The notes: generated from the letters alone by a model not told the origin. DNA of 64,000 bases from Nilaparvata lugens (GCF_014356525.2 NC_052506.1:26906372-26970371); one strand, 5' to 3'. Counted from the first letter of the stretch, positions 46,664 through 59,765 are shown. Translations and numbers: made by a program.

Positions 46664-47535
46664 AAGCTACGTTTACACCATGTAGCTGGAGAGCTATATA
46701 GCTATATAGCAGAGCTATATAAAATCTGAGCTACATATAGCTCTGTCAGCAACATATAGTTCTGCTAGATGTAGCTCTGCTATAAGTAGATTTTAACGCT
46801 AATTTTATCTAGCAGAACTATATGTAGCTCTGCAAGATGTTTGGAATATGGTTCACTGTTCAGTTCCCAGCCAGATGCCGAAGAAGAAGGTAGTTCTTTC
46901 AGCAGTCGCTGTTTTCGCCGCAGCTACTGTGATATTTTCAGAACAGAGAAGAGAAAGAAGATTTTGGATAAGACCCTCCCTTCAGGCTAGAAAACTATAC
47001 AGTGATAGTGACCTTTTGAAAGACCTAAATGAGGATGATAGAGACGATTTGACTTATGGAATTCGTTTTGATGGTACTTTCAAGAACTTTCTTCTAATAT
47101 TGTCTTTATTCCAGTCAAGTTTACTCTCCATTTTTTCACAATAATATAATCATAAATCAGAAAGAAATGCTTGTAATGCGCAGTAGCCTACTAGCACTCT
47201 GACAACAAATGAGTACAGTATATCAGGTGATTAGGTGTAAATCCAGGAGGCACTAAACAGCTGCAAACAGCAGTAAACAGTTGCGGCAGCCTTCCTTCAA
47301 GGACAGAGCAGCTACATCTAGCTCTGCTATAAACAAAAATTGACATATAGCAGAGCTATATGTGACATATAGCAGAGCTATATGTGACATATAGCGGAGC
47401 TATATGTAGCAGAGCTACATGTAGCTCTGATTCTCTTTGATGTTTACCGAAAACTTTGGATAGCTCAATTTCTGCTATATAGCTGATAAAATAGGCTTAA
47501 AACTGCTATATAGCCGGGTTATATAGCTGATTTCT
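46664..47535. mobile_element. PIF/Harbinger-like non-autonomous element with dense AGCTATAT repeats
   Basis: Both outer parts (46664-46840 and 47310-47535) are packed with variants of ATAGCAGAGCTATAT and GTAGCTCTGC in direct and inverted orientation. This looks like subterminal transposase-binding arrays. The middle encodes a fragment resembling the start of HARBI1/ALP1-type transposases. The left end is near AAGCTACGTTTACACC after a TTA. Clean terminal repeats could not be aligned by eye. Confidence 0.6.
46848..47144 (+). pseudogene. N-terminal fragment of a Harbinger (HARBI1/ALP1-like) transposase
   Basis: A frame of about 98 codons starts MVHCSVPSQMPKKKVVLSAV and then shows RRERRFWIRPSL, LKDLNEDDRDDL and GTFKNFLL. 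'RRFW.RP.L', the Asp-rich middle and 'F.NFL' are the conserved opening of PIF/Harbinger-type transposases and their ALP1/HARBI1 descendants, just before the DDE nuclease. The nuclease is absent here; the frame ends in a Leu/Ser-rich stretch. It is probably the first exon of an autonomous element retained in a deletion derivative. Confidence 0.6.
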
Positions 47536-49670
47536 AGTGTCACTTTTTCATGAAAGCGAAAGCAATAATTATAAACTACAAATTGATTGAAAAACACATG
47601 GGTAGCTAGATTGTGGAAACAAATTCATATTGTAGACAGAAGACATCGATCAGGAAGGATGCAAAGATATTGAAGAAGACTTCATCAAGAAAATACTTGT
47701 AGTTAGAATGGGAGAAAAGACGTGGAGACAGTCACACTAGAATAATCGATTTGAAGTAAATAATCTATCTAGTGATAAGTACAGAGAGCCTGATGTCTCG
47801 AGTATTAACGTTCAGAAAATTTGATTTTCGGAATTTGACGTTTGGAAGCCAGTTGGTTATTATTGATTCAAATTATATTCTGTATCATGGTCATTATGGA
47901 ATTAAGAGCACATATTATTTTCTTTTCAGGATGAATCAATCAGTACTCTTGTTCTCTAGTTGATTGGATTAGAGAACAAAATTATTCCAATGGAGTAATT
48001 AGAGGAGATTTTTAATGGATTCCATGATTAATTAATTCTCTGATGAATTCATAATCTGATGAATATTTTTCTCGTATTATTGTTGTATATTTATGTTCAT
48101 GGAATATAATATTCACATGATGACCGCGTATGACTCGCACATTTTTTATGCAGCGCATAGATATTACACTGGATAGAAAAGGGATGATTATTCCATCACT
48201 ATGAAAACGTGTTAATGACTGTATGTGATTTAGACATTTTCAAGATTAATTCCAAAAGCGTAGTAGAAAAACGTGGAAGAACAGAAAACAAATAGTTTAC
48301 CTACCTCTACTGAATATGCAATGAATTACCTCATATTCGGTGAACTGAGTATTACTGTTGTGTTCATGCTTTTGGAAGCTTATCAATAGAAGTTTGTGTT
48401 GTACTCATCAACTGTCACATGAACTGTAATCAATGAGGCTCATCCCTGAACAATATTGATCAGTATGCATGTAGTCCATGTTTTGTTACACTATGGCTAC
48501 CATGCAAGCATTTCAATATGGGGATGATCGTTGGGCATGTGCACAATCGAAAAGGATGATGTTTTGTTCATATCTAACTCTCTCCGGTGCTTTGTGAATG
48601 TGAAATGTGTTCGTAGCGGCACGTTAATCCAGTGACGCCCCTGAGTCACATCACTCACTCGTCCCTGCATATGGCACCAACTATATTGTCAACGTCGATC
48701 GTTGGATCTAGATCGAATTAGAGTGAATGTTGAAAGAATAGAATTAGTGTGGAGTGAATGGATGTGGGATACTTCTCTTATTTACAATAGAGTGAGTGCA
48801 TGTGCACTCGAGATGACAACTTTTTTTCCAGCTGCATTCTGAGTGAGCTGAATGGAAATGATCAACATTGACCTGGGTGCAAGACTGCACGCTTGACAAT
48901 TCTAATCACACTCTGTACATGAAACATCCAATTTTTCCTGTTGGATGAGTTGGCTAAAGCATGAATGCTTGACTCTTCAAAATATTAGCTCATATTCATT
49001 TTTTTGTTTTACATAATGATCATGCTATTGATCATGCTTTCAGCTTATATATTTTTTCTATATCGGATTTTAAGAGGGTTTGCCCGGCCCAAGATTATTT
49101 CTATACCGAATCAGATTTCTATGGTGGAAGACGATTTTCAAGGTTTTCATTTTTTGAACCCGACATTATGTTAAAACATTTTCGACCTAATGAACTATTT
49201 GTGGGATAAAAGTACCCCATGCATATTCCAAGTGGTATGTGATGAATTCTAAAATGTAATATGATTTCATTTCAGACATGACAAAATTAAATTCTTTACG
49301 TTCTAACGGCATAAGAGCAAGCGTATTTTTGTACTTTCTGTGAGCACTCTTCCATCTTATATAATTTTGCAAGCTCACTAAAAACTGAGCAACACCATAA
49401 AATCCACCAGAGTGAAGCCCCATTATGTTTTCTACTTCTACATTTGTAATGCAGATGTAAGAATTGAATTGTAAATGATCAACTTTTTCTAGAATATCTT
49501 TATTGGGTCCAGTTGATTATGTGGGCGGAAGTAAAGAATACTTATTGAATCGTCATTCACTTGTTATTTGACACGTTATCACGTGAGTGATCTCTACGTT
49601 TGAAAGATTTCCACAGCTCATCAAATCTTCAGGTTACCTATTCATGATCCAAAAAACTTCAATGTCAAGC
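47536..49670. other. Intergenic, no recognisable feature
   Basis: AT-rich sequence with only small unrelated ORFs. A short GC-richer stretch near 48590-48700 was not recognised. Confidence 0.5.
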
Positions 49671-49917
49671 CTAAGCTGCGTACACATATACGCGCTTCCA
49701 ACCCGCACCGAGCACGCTCCGCCCTCGTACCGCCCTCGTTCCTCCATCGAACCACAGTCGCTCCGCCCCCGCACTCATCATGAACGTTACGGAAGATGTT
49801 AGATCTTCTCGCGTTCCCCGGTCGAACCACTCTTGCTCTCCGGTCGATCATCAATCGCTCTGCTGGAGTGACGTTCGGTTGCGGAGCAGAGCGAAAGTCT
49901 GTACGCACCTCTAGAAG
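49671..49917. repeat. GC-rich MITE of about 247 bp
   Basis: The left end CTAAGCTGCGTACAC and the reverse-complemented right end CTAGAGGTGCGTACAG are related. Further inward both sides share CG-rich blocks (CCAACCCGCACCGAGC, and on the other strand CCGCAACCGAACG). High CG density contrasts with the AT-rich flanks. ORFs on both strands here arise from the GC content and are not genes. Confidence 0.55.
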
Positions 49918-52900
49918 TATTTCCAAACAAGAGAGAGCTCACACGTTAAACGCTCATACGTCCAACCGGATGGTTGTTTCAGTCTGATCTACTATCTACC
50001 AACTTTGGTTGCAGTCAGTAGAATGACGTAACGTGTCTTGTTGGCTTTGTTTGACGTGAACCAAAATACGATTAATATGATAAAGGTGCCTCAATTAATT
50101 GATAAATTCTTTTATAGAAATATTTTGTTGATCAAATACTTTAATCAGGGATAGAGCAAAGAAAAAACTTTATTGAACAACGGAAACCATCCATATATTC
50201 TCTTGCGTTTTCCTCATGAAAACTGCTTCTGATGCATGTATTTACCTCTGCTTGTAGCAGTTTGGATAAGCAACGTTTGGTTTGTGACAAAAAAAACAAG
50301 TTCATAGAATCTTATGAAGAGTGAATTTGAATTTGAGTGTCCTTCATGTAATAGATTGCTTTTTGCGTTCAGGTTATCTGAATGCTCTTACGTAGGAAAA
50401 GTTCAAGTAAGTTATCAGTCATAGTGATTTTCATTATTTGAAACTTATCAGAAATAAAAAGAAGTTCCTGTGAGTTTTGAAAGTGGTTGAAAATAGTGAT
50501 TATCAGAGAGATTGATCAAAAATGAATTGATTGTGTACAGAAAGTACTATTCTCCACTACATGTTGAAAAGCATTCTTCTCCATATCTCAAAAGTTTTCA
50601 TTTGAAATATATTCTGAAAATTTCATATTTGACACCTTGAGGCATTCAGTCGTTATCGTCATGAATCTACAATTACAATCTAATCCAGTTAAAGAGTCTT
50701 AGAACATCTACTTGTGTATGCAAAAACCAATTTACACCAACTTTGAGTAGTGCAGTGTAATCTCATTGACAATCAAGAGAGATCGGAACTATTATACGAA
50801 AATCATGAAGCCCCTTCTCTTCGTTAGAGGGAATGATTACAGATTATAAAGTTTCTGAATAGAACCAAGTTTTGAACTGTGAGTGGGGATTATGAACTTT
50901 CATTCACCCATTTCCTTCACTTAGTGCTTCTCTTGTCTCTGGGGATAACAAACATTCTCCACCAGCAAGTAATACCACTCCCCATAATTCAAACAGGCGA
51001 GTAATTTATATCCTGGGATGAATCAAAGCACATCGAATCTATTCGAATATGCAGAAAGTAGCTCACACTGCCTCTCTGCGTCTTAGTACTCTTGAGAATT
51101 GCTAGAATTATCAACTAAAATTACATTATTTTTCTAACCATACAAGGTTATGATACGATATCATATTTGAACAACTAATCCGCTTTCTATGATAGTCAAT
51201 AAAATTATGCTATCCATTGACTATAATTTGAAGTTATTCATCAACGAATGATATACGGATTTTATTATGGCTATCACCTAGTAATCAATTTAGCACATAA
51301 ATCTTATTTCGTAATATATTCTATTTACACTTTTTCTACTACTTGCATCACGCCTTGGAGCGGGATTTCCGAACAAAACTAAAGAATATAATCATTATCA
51401 TTATATATCATTCTATCATTCTAACATACATTTCACATGAATTCACCTAAAAATAGCTCCCATCTTGTCGTTGCCGCTCCCAGCAATACCCAGGCAAGGA
51501 GATGCATGAATCCATACATAATAGAAATATCTTTGAGATTAGAGCATTCAATACTATTGAATGAAACACAAAAATTATTCGTAAAGTTAATCTATGAACC
51601 AGAATGGAATTCATTACTTCTCTCTGAGCTCGTGTGAATGCTTTCTGTAATATATACAATAAGCTTGTTCAAGAAGGAAGATATTGAATTCCTGGAACAA
51701 TCCTTATTTCTAAGAAGAAACTCTGCGATGCTATCGAATAACATCATCTCTTGCTATGGCATATGGCAATGGCACTATCCTAGGGCACTAGCATTCAGAA
51801 TACGAGTCACATGGTTGTATCATTACAAAGATAGGTTCAGCGATACCATCATTTACTGTATTTTTGATGTCTTTGATATTCAATATAGGTGTACTGGGAA
51901 CAAAGGATTGGGCATTCAATGCTGTAAGAAGAGAGATAAAGGAGCTGAGATATAAACAGTGATAGAAGTACCGTATCTAGAACATACCGTGTGCAGAGTA
52001 GCAACTGAAACTGAATCCACCCTTGAGCTGCGAAAACTACTGGCTACATCCGCGCTACTCGAAGTGTACATCGTGTGTGGGTGAACGTTTGAAGTAAATA
52101 TTGACAAACGATAGAGGATGTAGCCTGTTCGTATGCCTCGGGCATCGGATCAAAGCAGTCAGCTTCGAGCCCATATCATGATCAAGTGTATTGCATTTTC
52201 GAGTTGGCAACAGGGTTGCGCCGGTTCACACTCGGACGCTCCCTGTAAACCAGCAATATTGGTTTGATAATACATGAGCTGTCACACATATTCCATTGTA
52301 GTATCACAACAATGCAGTCTGAGCCAGTATTCCAAAGATCAATATGTACATCATGCTTACGGCTGAATATTCCGAATTTCAAAGTATTGGAAACTGAAAG
52401 ATGTAATTATTAAATATTACTATCAACCAAATATCGAATGAATTGACTATCAATTCACAATTATTGAAAAAATACTTGAATTGGAATTCAAAATTAACAT
52501 TTCTCATTTCTCAGTGATATAGAAACTAAGAAAATATTAATCATAAATATTTATATACTTTTCCAAGTATTGTTTTGCAGAACAGATAAGTTCTCTGAGC
52601 GTATTCCATGAAATCAGAAACCAACGTCTCTGGAACCTGACAAGAATTCATCAGTCCAGATTTTTCGGATAATTATCAAGCCCAGCCTTTCTCTGCTACT
52701 ACCTTTACAATAATGTTTCAGCCGAGGACTATAATCAGATGAGTATCTTTGTGTCGTGAATGATGCCAAACTTGAGACGACTAAGTCGAACATGCCGATC
52801 AAATGCTGGCAGACAACTCTCGTTGTGATCTGAGTACGCTGATCGAATCAGACGATCGAACCACATCCGGTACATGGTTCTGCATCATAATGGCTGTATC

Positions 52901-53295
52901 ATAATAATTGAAATGGCTGTACTGCCATGATGGCTGTACTGAGTGCCACCGCCAAAAGTACTATTCCACTAATAAGCTGACTTGTAAAATATTGCTCACC
53001 CACCATATATGTCATTATAAGTCATTATTAAATATGTTATTAATTTATTAGTCTATTGCATGGATAACATACTAGGAGTTCTGTGAACAGTAAACCTTGC
53101 AATCTGTAAGTTACTTTAACATGTTGTTAGGTTTTGTAGGATGTTGTGACATGCTGTAGGAAATTGTAAAAGATTAGTCATTTTATTATTTTTAGATTGA
53201 TGATACTTCATCTGTAACAATCTATTGATCATCAATTCCAATGATGATTCTCTTGAGCGTGAATTTTCAGTCATTGAAAAGTTCTCCTGTAACTT
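49918..53295. other. Intergenic, no recognisable gene
   Basis: Small ORFs only, none recognised. No RNA genes or clear repeats were seen. Confidence 0.5.
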
Positions 53296-53328
53296 TTGAC
53301 GCTTGAAAATAATTTCCCACAATCTCAC

Positions 53329-53814
53329 ATGGAAAAAGGAACAAAAATCTTTTTAATAATGCATGACTCGAGAATTAGACCTTATTACAAGAAGTTAGCA
53401 ATATCAATCATAATCTCTGCTATATGTTGTGATTGTCGAATAAAACGACGGTGTCACTATTTAATTGCAATTTACTTCTCAAATAACACACCTATCGTAC
53501 GTAGCATGAACTTTACTAAAGTAAAAAATCGCCTGGTAAAGAGTCAATTCCAGTTGTATACAGACACGGCCTCCTATAAAGAGTGCTATTTGTTTTTTTC
53601 CCTCTGGCTTCGCAGCCAACAGTACAAATGTTTTACGCGTTTGCAGCCTGGCCTTGACGTTCAACCAGGTCGTAAATTTCCCTTATTAGCCGCCATTGTC
53701 TTGAATTGCCTTCGCTTAGTTGCAGCAATGCATGCTGGATGTGACAGATCTCTCGAAATCATTCTGATTGTTCTTCCTCCCCATTTGAATGAACATGTAC
53801 CTATCCGAAGATGA
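53329..53814 (+). CDS. Unrecognised ORF (about 161 codons from the first ATG)
   Basis: The open frame runs from a non-ATG codon at 53296; the first ATG is at 53329 (MEKGTKIFLIMHDSRIRPYY). It contains a hydrophobic stretch (LAISIIISAICCDC), a Lys/Arg-rich stretch and a second hydrophobic part (FPLLAAIVLNCLRLVAAMHA), ending HVPIRR. No domain or motif was recognised. The 3' half is GC-richer than its surroundings. It is longer than most chance frames here but has no splice or homology support. It may be an old transposon fragment or chance. Confidence 0.15.
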   Translation: MEKGTKIFLIMHDSRIRPYYKKLAISIIISAICCDCRIKRRCHYLIAIYFSNNTPIVRSMNFTKVKNRLVKSQFQLYTDTASYKECYLFFSLWLRSQQYKCFTRLQPGLDVQPGRKFPLLAAIVLNCLRLVAAMHAGCDRSLEIILIVLPPHLNEHVPIRR

Positions 53815-56610
53815 CAAGTCATTAGGAGAAGTGGAATCTACATTTGTAGATTAGATGTTTGAATGATAAGACAAATTCACCTCTATAGCTTCTTGACTCA
53901 TTAGTGCCTTGATCGTGGTATTCAAAATTCAGGTGTGAATGATGAATACAAATAAGAATTACTCAATCACGGAAGATGATAGTTGAATGTCGGATCTGGC
54001 ATTTTGGCATTTCAGCCAGGTGCTGTATCGGCCATAGTACTTATCAGCTAACAGGGATTTATGGTGAACATTGAGTCGGGAAATTTGCATGCATGCAACG
54101 TCATGACAACAAGTGAGTGTTGATGAGATGCGACATTAAATCCACAGAGCCTGGATCCGGCTCAAGTACAGCGTATGGAATGATCCTTCCTGATACCAGA
54201 ATTCTCATATTGTTTGGTATTGTAAACTGAGATTTCGGAATAGCGATCCGGATAAATAAGATTAATACGGTTCAATAAACTCAAACTGATAGGGAGCTTT
54301 GTTTGGATTTCCCCAGATAAATTGTTGTCAACTACATAGAAGAGAGGATACAATTATATATTATGAAACAATCTCAATTGCCCAATGGATCACCCAACCA
54401 ATCTGATAGTTCGCAATTGGATTGAATATCATCTTGAGATTATTCCTGAGTAGATATTAACATTGATTTTTCAAACAGTACATAATCAACGTAGTATTGA
54501 TTCAAATACCGGTGTTCACATTACAAGAACTGATGCACTCTATTAGTCATACACGTTAATGATCACTTTCTACAAAGAATCTATAGTTGAATTATCAATT
54601 TCAGACATCACTCTGCCTGCTGTTGTTATCACAATCCTAGTTCAATCTCAGGCGCGCCTGACGGTGAGACAGTAAACTCAGCACTCAGCAGTGAAAATGA
54701 GTCCGTCTGGTGTATCAGTTAAAACGGAAATCGTTTTCGTCCGGGTTTTATGCGGAGCGCAACAAAAAAAGCTGCCTTTGGAAATGTACTCCATCCTATT
54801 ACCAGCCAATCCTCGCCAAGTGAAATTGGTATTTTTACGACTGAAAATACTGAAACGACCTCGACTTTGTAGGAGAAGAACACAATGCTGCAATCTAACA
54901 GATAGTTAACATTGGATGAACCGCTCGGCCAAGGGAGTGTTGTTTCCTGTACAATTCATTTTGGAAATTTCGATTTCATGAGTATCGTCTTCTTGATAAA
55001 ATGGTGTTGATCAGTGATCGCCTTCTTTCAAGGTTTGCCATCTTTCCCTCTCTTAATCATTCAAGTTTGAAATTCTTGTATGAATAAAGAATAAATAATA
55101 AATAATACCAAATACTGCAAAGTGATCCCGGTAGAGTGTAGAGATTATGTAATACCAGAGTCATCATTTTTGAAGACTCTCCATATTACATAATGTTGTA
55201 TTTCTTATATATTATTCTACAATATGATAATTAATATATTCTTATCAAAGTATAGAATAATAATATGTCAGATAAATAGTATCCAAACGATTGTTGGATA
55301 GATGATAACTGATTAGCTATCTGAATTATTTTTGCTGATATAAACTGACTAATCTCTTTCAAAAGTAATATCATATTCAACAATTCAAGTGATCTAAAAT
55401 GTAGACTCATGTATAAGAAAATGAGAAACCGGATTCTGTTACGAATTAATGTTAGAAATAGTGAAGCTATATTCCAAGAAATGAGTTTACTATCATAAAT
55501 ATTCCAAGATGGTGACTTCATTATGAATTTGATGAGTAGAGAGCACTTATTCTACATTTGAAATATTTAAATTGAGGAAAAGCTCAACATTCCTTATGAA
55601 GATAATTCACCGTATCAACATATTTGCAAATTTAATTGGTTGCAGGAGATGGATAATATACTGTGTATAGTCTGTACATTACAAGAGAAATAAAACACTA
55701 TTTTCAATCTTTGGAATATCACAGAGGTTTCAAAAAGAAGAACTCTTTATGTGAAGACGTAGAGTAATTCATGTTACTGTACTAGGGAATAATAAATACA
55801 ACACCGCAAGACTTTATTTTGATAATATTGTCAGCTCTGATGAAATTTAATCCTGTATCACAGGTAACTGTTAGCTACGATCATAAGATATTTGATCTTT
55901 ATTAGAACTCAAATTGCTTGAGTGTCATGTTCAATTGTATTTTTCTCTCAAAGTGAAGATTTCCAATAACATGAAGGAATTATCTCATCACATCGATTAC
56001 CAGACAATAGAGTGAGAAAGCTATTCTTTAGGATGAGGCAATAGAAGCAAACGAATGAAAGATGAGTCAAGGGTCTGACATTTCTCCGTCACTCTGAGTC
56101 TTAATATCATCTTCAGTGTTCTCTTGAAATTTTCTTTCTATAGAGAATTCCTACAAAATCAGTTACTTTCTCATAAAATGGCTCTTTCCATTTGTCCCCA
56201 CTTCTTTCATCGAATTGAAGTGAGGAAAAATGATTCAGAAATCAAGACCGATTCACTTGGAAGTTGGGAGCTACTTCAACGCTCAAGCAATTTCACATTA
56301 TTGATTTGCAACGAAGAATGGAATTCCGAAGACTCAAGATGTTCGGACTTATTTGATACAAGCTGCGCGTTTGTGGAATGCATTTTAATCAACCGAGGAA
56401 CATCGTTCATTCAATGGCAAGATCAATTTAATAAACTGTACTGCATTCCTTACACAAGGGCCATGATTAGATTATAATGGCGTTCCACAAGAGATTATCT
56501 AACAACTTACCATCTCCCAGGAATATTCTTCTCTGATTTAAATATAATGTACGGAATAACGTCTATCAGACTATTATGCATAGTAGGCTGAATAGAGTGA
56601 GGTTTTGTTA
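53815..56610. other. Intergenic, no recognisable gene
   Basis: A GC-richer patch at about 54650-54910 and a 117-codon frame at 56124-56477 were examined and not recognised. Confidence 0.45.
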
Positions 56611-56618
56611 TTCAAGCA

Positions 56619-56755
56619 AATCAAATTAATTATTCAATGAATAGATAGCGAGGAAGCTTATCAAGTAGAAATCATTTCAAAATTACTATAATAAGATATA
56701 TAAATTAATTAATAATTAAATTGATAGAGCTGTATTTTCATGATACGTCTCCAGG
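56619..56755 (+). repeat. Dispersed repeat, copy 1 of 2
   Basis: A block of about 135 bp (CAAGCAAATCAAATTAATTA ... GAGCTGTATTTTCATGAT) recurs in the same orientation at about 59619-59765. Copies are diverged by substitutions and small indels. Confidence 0.75.
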
Positions 56756-56796
56756 CTTTGTTATACTATATATATAAATTAGGATTTTACAGTACT

Positions 56797-58252
56797 TTAC
56801 TGTCTTCCTTCTTTTAGCCGAGTCCTCCATCCTTGTCTGTCCTCCCACTCACCATCTCTCAAATTCCTCATTACCATAGCCTCATCCACTTCATCCCCTC
56901 CAAGACCTTCTTGGTCTTCCTCTCCTCCTCCGCCCCAACGGACTCCAATCTGTCACTATTCCAATCCACTTACTGGCACTAGCTCTTCTGGCATGACCAT
57001 ACCACATCAACCTCTTGTCTTCTATGAATTTCATTATATCAGACTCCACCTTCATTCTGTCCCTGATCACCTCATTCCTCACTTTATCCATTCTGGTCAA
57101 AGCACAGCACCTTCTCCAAAACTCCATTTCGACAGTTGTTATTTTACTTCTTGTTTTCTTGTTTGTCACCCACACTTCTGCACCATAAGTCATTACACTT
57201 CTCACGATGGTATTGAATATCCTGTGCTTAGTTTTCTTATGGATATTTCTACTCCATAAGATTGGGTGCAACTGCCTTATGCAACTTCTTGTCTGTGCCA
57301 ATCTGATCTTTATTTCTTCCTCTGTATCGCCACTTTGCGTGATAGTGAACCCAAGGTACTTGAATTTTTCTGCTCCTTTTATCTCAGTATTGTCATCAAT
57401 GGTTAAATTTTGTGTTGAATTCCCATTTGTCTGCAAATACTCTGTCTTGTCTATATTCATTTCCAGACCAGCCTTTTCATACTCTTCCTTGAGTTTCCTC
57501 ATCATAAAGCTTAGGTCTTCCTCATCCTGAGCAATCACAACCTGGTCATCTGCGAAACAAAGGGTGAAAAGGTTCTCTCCTCTGATAGGTATTCCCATTC
57601 CTTGATACTTTCTCTTCCATGTCCGCAAGGTATCTTCTAAGAAGATCTTGAACAGAGTTGGAGATGAGCTGCAACCCTGCAACAAACCTTTTGATGTTTC
57701 AAATGGATATGTCAAGCTTTTACCAATCCTAATACTAATTCTGTTCCCGTCATATAGTTTCATTGTGGCATTGATGAGATATCGAGGTATTTCAAGGTTT
57801 TCCATCGCTTTCCAAAGTCTTTTTCGAGGCACAGTATCATAGGCTTTCCTAAGGTCCACAAAAGCAAGATGCACTGACCTGTTTTTTGCATACTTCTTCT
57901 GAATGATCTGCTGCAGAGTATATATATGATCTACGCATGATTTACCCGCCGAAAATCCTGCCTGCTCACACCCAATCCTCCCTTCTATTTCTTTCTCTAG
58001 CTTCATTTTCAGAATTTTCCCATACACTCTGGCCATAGCTGGAAGAACGGCGATACCTCTGTAGTTTTCACACCTATTCCTGTCGCCTTTCTTGAATATG
58101 GAAGTCATATGCGCTGTTTTCCATTCTCCTGGCGCCTCCTCCCCATCAATGACTCTCTGGAAAAGCACTGTCAAGATTCTGAACAACTTTTTAGATCCAC
58201 ACTTGATCAGTTCCGAACTGATGCCACCTGGTCCTGCAGATATACTCAAGGT
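56797..58252 (-). pseudogene. 5'-truncated LINE reverse transcriptase, one frameshift
   Basis: The minus-strand frame reads ISAGPGGISSELIKCG (the usual G-x-APGPDGI region, 5' end lost), WKTAHMTSIFKKGDR, CENYRGIAVLPAMARVYGKI, LAFVDLRKAYDTVPRKRLW, GLLQGCSSSPTLFKIF and LFTLCFADDQVVIAQDEEDL (catalytic FADD). The thumb and C-terminal region follow: KYLGFTITQSGDTEEEIKIR, VMTYGAEVW and RLMWYGHARRA. It ends GRRRRGRPRRSWRG. A one-base frameshift near 56893 ends the frame early; the other frame continues DEVDEAMVMRNLRDGEWEDR to TAA at 56797-56799. The type is the LINE group often mis-annotated as craniofacial development protein 2. The endonuclease is missing through 5' truncation. Almost undamaged otherwise, so fairly recent. 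Confidence 0.9.
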
Positions 58253-59004
58253 GTAAAAAAGAATATTCTTACATTAAAAAATAGTTCATGAAAACTATTA
58301 TCAAATATGGAATGAACTATCTAAAATATTATGAATTGATCTTAATAAGATAACATGTTTTATTACTTGATCTACAGAAATTTACATTTGTTGAATACAA
58401 AAAATATGAATCGTTTACTTATAAAAAAATTACTCAGTTCAATCTACAATTTCAAAAAACTCAAAGATTCCAGCTTTATATAAATTCACATGCAAGCGGT
58501 CCATTCACCATGAACAGAACTAAGAATATAGCCTACTGGACCAAATACGTTCAAATTTAGCAGGTATGTTCAGATGGCCTTCTAGAGGCGCACTAAGAAC
58601 GGATTCGAAAAAAGTCCAAGATACGCCCAAAATTTATGTTTTTCCAGTGTTTTTCTGCATTTTCTCAAGAACTTAAAACTGCATTTACACCGGAGTTGAT
58701 AACAAAAGTTTTTAAAATTTAAACTGAAGAATAAATTTTCGAATGTAGAAAAATTTACGCATGATATCGTCGGCTTTAAAGAGTTTTTTTTTTCGTGCGT
58801 TTTCTTAGTTTTTCTGAAGTAAATTTAATCGATTTTTTTTAAAATTTGATACAGAAGTTCATTCAACCGAAAATCTGTGTATATCCAGCGTTTTTACTTT
58901 CCTTGCCCTATTACCATAGGTAAGGAAAGAATTGTTTTCCGAAAAAAATTGAGAAACCCCAATTTCCAAATTTCTATACGTTTCAAGGTCCTCTGAGTCC
59001 GAAA

Positions 59005-59006
<2 letters not shown>

Positions 59007-59048
<42 letters not shown>
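59007..59048. repeat. (GT)21 microsatellite inside a dispersed repeat
   Basis: Uninterrupted GT dinucleotides followed by ACACGATATCTCATCTCCCA. The surrounding block (CCTTGCCCTATTACCATAGG at about 58902, AACGGAATGACTTGAAATTT at about 59073) appears to be one repeat family with a built-in GT tract. An ORF through it with a His/Thr run is spurious. Confidence 0.9.
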
Positions 59049-59050
<2 letters not shown>

Positions 59051-59243
59051 ACGATATCTCATCTCCCAATAAACGGAATGACTTGAAATTTGGAACTTAA
59101 GGTCCTTAAAATATAAGGATCCGACACGAACAATTTCGATCAAATGCAATTCAAGATGACGGCTAAAATGGCGAAAATGTTGTCAAAAACCGGGTTTTCG
59201 CGATTTTCTTAACTGTTTCGAGAACAAATTTATAGAAAACATC

Positions 59244-59598
59244 AAGGGCTGGTTTCCGAGCTCGGAATTTAGCTAAGTTCTAGACTTTGAACAGCTGGAG
59301 TCAGGAAATTAGCTTTCCGAAACGGGGCTTAGTCGCAGTCCAGTTTTATAAATTAAATTTCGAAAAACTAGAAAATTGAACACACAATAAAATAAAGTGG
59401 GAATAGTTTAAATTTTCCGCTATTTTAAATTATTTAGGAATGTTTCATTTCGTCGAGGAAAAACGTTTCCAACTATAAAAATGAGAAAATAAAGATTATC
59501 ATAAAAACTGACTCCAATAAAAACTTATTATCAATTTCTGACTCCAGCTATTTTAAGTCTAGAACTTATCTGAATCCCCAGCTCGGAAACCGGCCCTT
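59244..59598. repeat. MITE of 355 bp with terminal inverted repeats of about 65 bp
   Basis: The left end AAGGGCTGGTTTCCGAGCTC, then AGTTCTAGACTT and AGCTGGAGTCAG, is mirrored at the right end (CTGACTCCAGCT, AAGTCTAGAACTT, GCTCGGAAACCGGCCCTT). The interior is AT-rich and non-coding. The target duplication is unclear. Confidence 0.82.
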
Positions 59599-59618
59599 AA
59601 GCTTGATATAGTCTCACA

Positions 59619-59765
59619 TCAAGCAAATAAAATTAATTATTCAATGGAAATATAGCGAGAAAGTTTATGAAATAGGAATAATTCCAAAATAATTACTATT
59701 ATAAGATACATAAAATTATTATGAAATGGAAAGAGCTGTACTTTCATGATTTTATCATCTCAATA
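59619..59765 (+). repeat. Dispersed repeat, copy 2 of 2
   Basis: Direct copy of 56619-56755 (CAAGCAAATAAAATTAATTA ... GAGCTGTACTTTCATGAT), immediately after the MITE. Confidence 0.75.

Noticed and set aside
49587..49987. Three overlapping frames in the GC-rich patch
   Set aside because: High GC removes stop codons in all frames, and inverted ends indicate a MITE.
56124..56477. 117-codon plus-strand frame as a gene
   Set aside because: No motif, no splice partner and composition like the AT-rich background.
58859..59149. 96-codon frame with a long Thr/His run
   Set aside because: Reads through the GT microsatellite.
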